A stretch of 64,000 bases of DNA, from the NCBI GenBank assembly GCA_922989275.2, contig OV277870.1:28850742-28914741 (forward strand). The letters run 5' to 3'. The notes below the pieces were generated by a model. That model made no database searches. It was not told where the DNA came from and saw only the letters and a list, made by a program, of their open reading frames with translations. Position 1 is the first letter of the stretch. The number at the start of each line of letters is the position of its first letter. The stretch is from Gari tellinella. Lineage: Eukaryota; Mollusca; Bivalvia; Cardiida; Psammobiidae. Position numbers and translations under genes: made by a program. Shown here piece after piece: positions 56,901 through 62,900 of the stretch.

Positions 56901-59900
56901 CTCCCACTTGTTGCAAAATTGATTTCTAACTGACATTTCGAAATAGCATGATTTAGATGTGTGTAGAATCTGGTTCTACACTGTTTGGGAATGACTTCTG
57001 TCATAGATTGGTTCCCGCACACAGTCAGGGTTAACCCATTACCCAATAAAACACCTTTTTATGCCTCTTAATTTAAATTCCTCCACTGAAGAAAATAGTT
57101 GGAATTTATACTGTCATGAATATGTACTGTAAGAAATGTTTCCTATATATGCAAAATGCAGATGGTAACTTTCAGCATGCTGAAAGTAAAGCAGAATGTG
57201 CCTTAAGGCACATTCTGCTTTACTTACAACCTGCTTTAAGTGGTCACCTATCTTCAACATGAGAAAAAGCTTGTGGGGTAATGGATTCAAGGAGTTTAAG
57301 ATGTGAGACTCAACTTGGTAAGTTGGCTTTCAGTGGTCTCAAGTTATCAACACCTAACTGTATAGTCAATAGCTTATTAAGCAATCACTCACTAGAGTAT
57401 TCGACATGTTCTTTAAATATTACATTTGCTTGCTGGTGTACCAATATATTGCGGTGTGAGCTGAATAATATTGCACCGCGACTCAGATTCAGAAAAACAG
57501 ATATTTTTTGCCTTATTTAAAAACGGTAAAAGAATGGACAAACTTACCTTTGGTTTCAAGGAATTGTTTTCCAAACTGCCCGTAGAAGCAGTCCCGTGTT
57601 TTAACCATATCCCTAGCTGGTGTAACAGTAAATATTTTGTTTCCGTTTAATCTCGCTCAACGAGACGCTCTTATTAAGAAACAAGCAGTGAATCAAGGGT
57701 CTGGTTGAACAAGATTAATATAGTCAACACGATGGCAAATGCTTGTTCCGCACTTACACAATATATTGCATTATATTGCGATTCGGTTTCTTCGTATTGC
57801 GATATATTGCGATGCGGGTTTCAGCGTATTGTTACACCCCTAATAGATATACACAGAAAGTCTCGGATAGATGTTACTTTACTAAGTGGTTGCATAATAC
57901 AAGATTGCCTGTAGTTTAGCTATTTAGTTGTGTACTTGATATACATGAAGCTAGATGTTTAATTCTCCTGCACTTATCCCAGTGATACAATGGCCATTGT
58001 GACAATTTTTGTGTGTGCCTAATGCAGGGCTCCAGATAAGAGGGTTATTTCAACAAATCAAACATTTTCTCTCATTTCAGCACCAAATCCTATGGTGTGA
58101 CTACTCATTAGAATCGTCTCGAAGAGACAATTCTAATGAGTAGTGACACCATAGGGTTTAATTAAGAAATAAAGATTTTAGTTTTTGAAAAACTATCCTT
58201 ATCTGGTACTCTGCTAATGTTGATACATGTAGCCTACCTTCCAATAGCCCTTTACTCCATAGATATGCATATTTACACATGTAAATTATTCATACACTGA
58301 AGAAAATAGTTTTCAATTTATACAGTCATGAATATGTACAAAAGAAGCATTTTCTTTATATATTCTAGCAGATAGTAGCTTAATGCAGGCTGAAAGGAAG
58401 GCACATTCTGCTTTACTTTCAACCTGCTTTAAGTAGTCACCCATCTTCAAAACTAGAAACAGGCTATGGAGTAAAAGGTTAACTCATTGAGCCCCGACAT
58501 TTCAAATGGAATTCAACTTTTCAGATAAAGTCTAGTTCAAGTCTAAACCTAGTCTAAACTCTAGTCCAAGGTTGCATTTACAGTGAATAATATTGGACAA
58601 TGATAAACGATGAAGACCCTGATCAGAGGACTCCTATAAGAGCCCTTAAATCTGGGTCTTACAGTTTGCTTAGCACAAATTTACTCTTCACAGATACACA
58701 GTTCAGGGCTCCAGATAATGGAAGTATTTCAAAGAATAAAATCTTCATTTCTGAGTTAAACCTTATGGTGTTACTACTCATTAGAATCGTCTCTTTGAGA
58801 CAATTCTGATGAGTAGCCTGTCAAACCAGAAATGAGTAAGAAAAAAAGGGATAATATCCGATTTGTAATTTACTCCCTCATATCTGGAGCACTGTATGCA
58901 AAACACACATATGCAAGTGAGAAGGGTTCAATGATTTACTGTTTCCTATTTTGTGCAATTTTGTGAGCAGCCTCTGAGCTAAATTATGAGCTAGTTTCCC
59001 AGACTCATGCAATGCTGAATTTTCATATGGACTCTTCCATATTTGAATTATGATCAGCTGACCCTTAAAGAGATGATTTCCTACATTAACCCTTAGGGGA
59101 TCTCTGCCTACAAATTGTGAATGTGTGACAGAGCCCTCTAGTCTATGTCTAAACGTATTAACCCTTCCCCTTACAGCATATTTTAAGTGCTTAAAACAGA
59201 AGATTGCTTAAGGCAGGCTGGAAGTGAAGCAGAAAACTTCTTAAGGAGCTTTCTGTGTTATTAAGTCAACCGGTCAAAATGCAGGAACAATTTACAATGG
59301 CTCTTTTATAGAACATGTTAGAATCATGAAAAGGCATTTCAATGTGGATAAGATGTAAATATTCAGACATGGACTTTGTCCGCATACAGTTGGTTCTTGG
59401 TCCTCTAAAGGTTTTAAATTCCTTAGCAACCAGCCCATTCCATCCCGTGCATAGTTTCAAGGTTGGCAGCCATAATTTTACAATGACATTCTACCCTATG
59501 CTTACTCTCAACTTGTTTATTGTAGAATCAGGCCAGCTACCTGAAGTGAAGGCCTTTGAGACAAGACATACGCTTTTTTGTAGTTACTGTCACATTCAAC
59601 CAGAGTGAGTATTGGAGTAGTAGTTAACATCGAATGGATATCTCTCGCTGGAATTTCTGATTGTAGTGCCAAGTCTCCACACATGCCTAATGGACTTTTC
59701 TACTTAAGGAGATTTGGCTTTTTGCAAAACTTGTTAACTGTTGCAATAATAAGCCATACTAGTTTTGGTGGGTATTAAGTATGTATTGTGTTATTATTAA
59801 TTATAAAGTACATTAACAGCTTTTAAGATAAAATCTGTAATGCTCTTTATTCCAATTAAAATAATGGTTATTATAGATACATTTCATAAGGGTTTGTGTA

Positions 59901-62900
59901 CAATAAAACCTCTATTACAACCACTAAATTGTGTTAATTATCAGCTATTTAAGGAAGATGACTGCTTAAAGTAAAACAGAAAGCTCTTTTAGAAGCTTTG
60001 ATTTACTTTGACCTTGCTCTCAGCTATCACCTATCTTATATACGATCAATTAGCCTACTTTTAGTGGTTATAAATAAAGAGGTTTTACTGTATCTGTTTA
60101 CAATTAAATTCCTATTACAACTTCTTGAAGGAAAACTCATTGATGTACTAGCTTCCATTCTTTGCTTTACTTATTCTTTATAAAACCTGTATAAACAGTT
60201 AAATCTAGCACATAGTATAAAGATGATGTAAAGATCATGAATATATTACATGTATGCACATTGCTATTTGCAGATGGAATTTTAGTGTTATAAATATTTT
60301 ACCCCTATTTTGTTTTGAAACATTTCAGTGCAATCTCACTACTAGGGTACCTGCCCCAGGAAATGGTGGGCGTGTCCATCTTTGATTTCTACCACAATGA
60401 TGATCTCAACACCATTTACAAGGTCTATCAGAAAGGTAGGATGTTATACATGTTTAACCCATTACCCCATAAATTTGTTTTTTTACGCCTAAAAACTAAA
60501 GAAAATAGTTCCGTTTTATACAGTCATAAATATGTATCATAAGAAATAGTTTCTATATCTTAGCAGATAAAAGCTTAAAGCAGACTGAAAGTAAAGCAGA
60601 ATGCACCTTAAGGTGCATTCTGCTTTACTTTCAACCTGATTTAAGAAGTCACTTGTTTTCAATACTAGAAACAGGCTATGGAGTAATAGGTTAGCATTTC
60701 ATTCTTGTTTAACCTATTTCTGTATTACCCCATTGCTTGTGTCTAGATTTGAAGATAGGTGACTACTTAAAGCAGTTTGAAAGTAAAGCAGAATGTACCT
60801 TCAAGGCACATTCTGCTTTACTTCAACTTGCGTTAAGCTACCGTTTGCTAGGATATAGAAATAGTTTCGTATACATTGGAACAATTTTTTCGGTGAAGGA
60901 ATAAATTCCAGGCATGAAAAGGTTTTCAATGTTTTCAATGATTTTATTACTTCAATCATCGACGAGGCACCACTTAACCCCTTGTATGCACAACTTGGCT
61001 TACATTTGCAAACAGTTTGGATCCAAATCAGACGCTGCTGCTGATCTGGACCCAAACTGCTTGTCACTCATCGTCAACATTTCGTCAGTTTGGAAAGCTT
61101 AAAATCTAATTTTGGTTAATTTTCGCAGACAAAATATTTGAAGCAGATGACAGTAGCGTGTTCAATTACCATTGTTTGCTGTTAAGGTTAGCAGTTTGTG
61201 CCCCGGTGTGCAGAGTACAGTAGAGAAAATGTTTCTTTCCAAATAACCCTGGCTATGATTAAACTATTATTTTAATAACAAACAGTTGGGAGTCGGATCA
61301 GACGCCGGGTAACCTGGTGTTTGATCAGGCTCCAAAATGTTTGCCACTCAGATCAAAACTGGTAGTGTGAATTGTCAAAATGTTGTCATTTTATATATTT
61401 CATTGCAATGCATTTGAACAAAAGAATTACATTTTCTCCTGTATTTCAAATCGGTAGCAAACTCGCAATGGATGGCTATCGACAGCCATCAATTTCTTTA
61501 CTGAACTCATCACAGTTCAGCATGATAAGTGTAAGCATGTGTTGGATTGTAAGTTTCTTTGTTTCAGTTATTGCCCTCCGAGGTGTTCCTTTCAAGAGTG
61601 GACCTATCAGAATCTTGGCAAAGAATGGAAGCTACTTAACTTGTATCATTGAATGGTCAAGTTTTGTCAATCCATGGTCAAACCGTCTTGAGTTCATTGT
61701 TGGCAAGCACACAGTATTAAAGTAAGAATGAACATAACTATCCCATTAAGCCATACTTACTTATATTGACGCATTGCACACTATTCTCATCTGACTTATT
61801 TTGACACACTTTAATGCACTAGCTTGTATTGAGATAAGCATTGTTAAGTGTTTATCCCTTATGAGTTAATGGGATAGGCTAACATTTTCAATGTTTCTTT
61901 AAGAACACTGTTGTTTTCTAAAAATTAACCAGCTTAATATGTTGATTTTTGTTCATGATATGACAGAATATTTTAACCTTGAAATTCTAGAACCAGATTC
62001 ATACATTATTTAAATGCAAACAGTGTAGATCTGAAGAAGCATTTTGCCTCACTTTCAGCCTGTTTTAAGCTACTACCTGCTAAAATTAAGAAAATATTCC
62101 TTATGATGCATATTTATAACTGTTTAAATTGGGGGTATTTTTCTCAGCTGAGGAATAAACTGAATGTGCAAAAAGGCCCTTCTATGGAGGAACGGATTAA
62201 AAGCATTGCATTAAAATGTAGAAGTTTACAATGTTTTGAAATTTCTTAGGATTTAATAATTATGTTTATATTATTTTTCCATCCATAGGGGTCCAGAGAA
62301 CACTGATGTTTTCAGTGAGAACTACCAGATGCCCTCCTTGAAGAATACCCCAGAGTCTGTTGTACAGATCCGCCAGAAAATAAAAGATCTCCTTCTTCAG
62401 GTATTAAATCCACCAGGACACCAGATAAGAGCGAGTTAAATGATCAAATCCAACATTTTCTCACTTATTTTAGCACCAAATCCTATGGTGTTACTGCTCA
62501 TTAGAATCGTCTTGAGGAGACGATTCTAATGAGTAGTGACACCATAGGGTTTAATGCAGAAACAAAGATTTTAGTTTTTGAAATACTTCCCTTATCTGGA
62601 GCCCTGTCCACTTTGAAAATAGATCTGATCTTATGACAAACATTATCTTAGCCCTTTACTCTATAGATGTGCATTTTTACACCTTTAATTTATTGCTGCA
62701 ATGAAGAAAATAGTTTTCAATTTTGTATTCTTTAATATTGTATCGTAAGAAATATTTTCTATTCTAGCAGATAATAGCTTAAAGCAGACTGAAAGTAAAG
62801 TAGAATGTGCCTTAACTCTTTCTACACTGAGAAACTAATGTGGGTTATTAGTTTCCCTTGTGGATCTTTTTAGTTAAAGGCTACTTGGAATTCTGGGTAG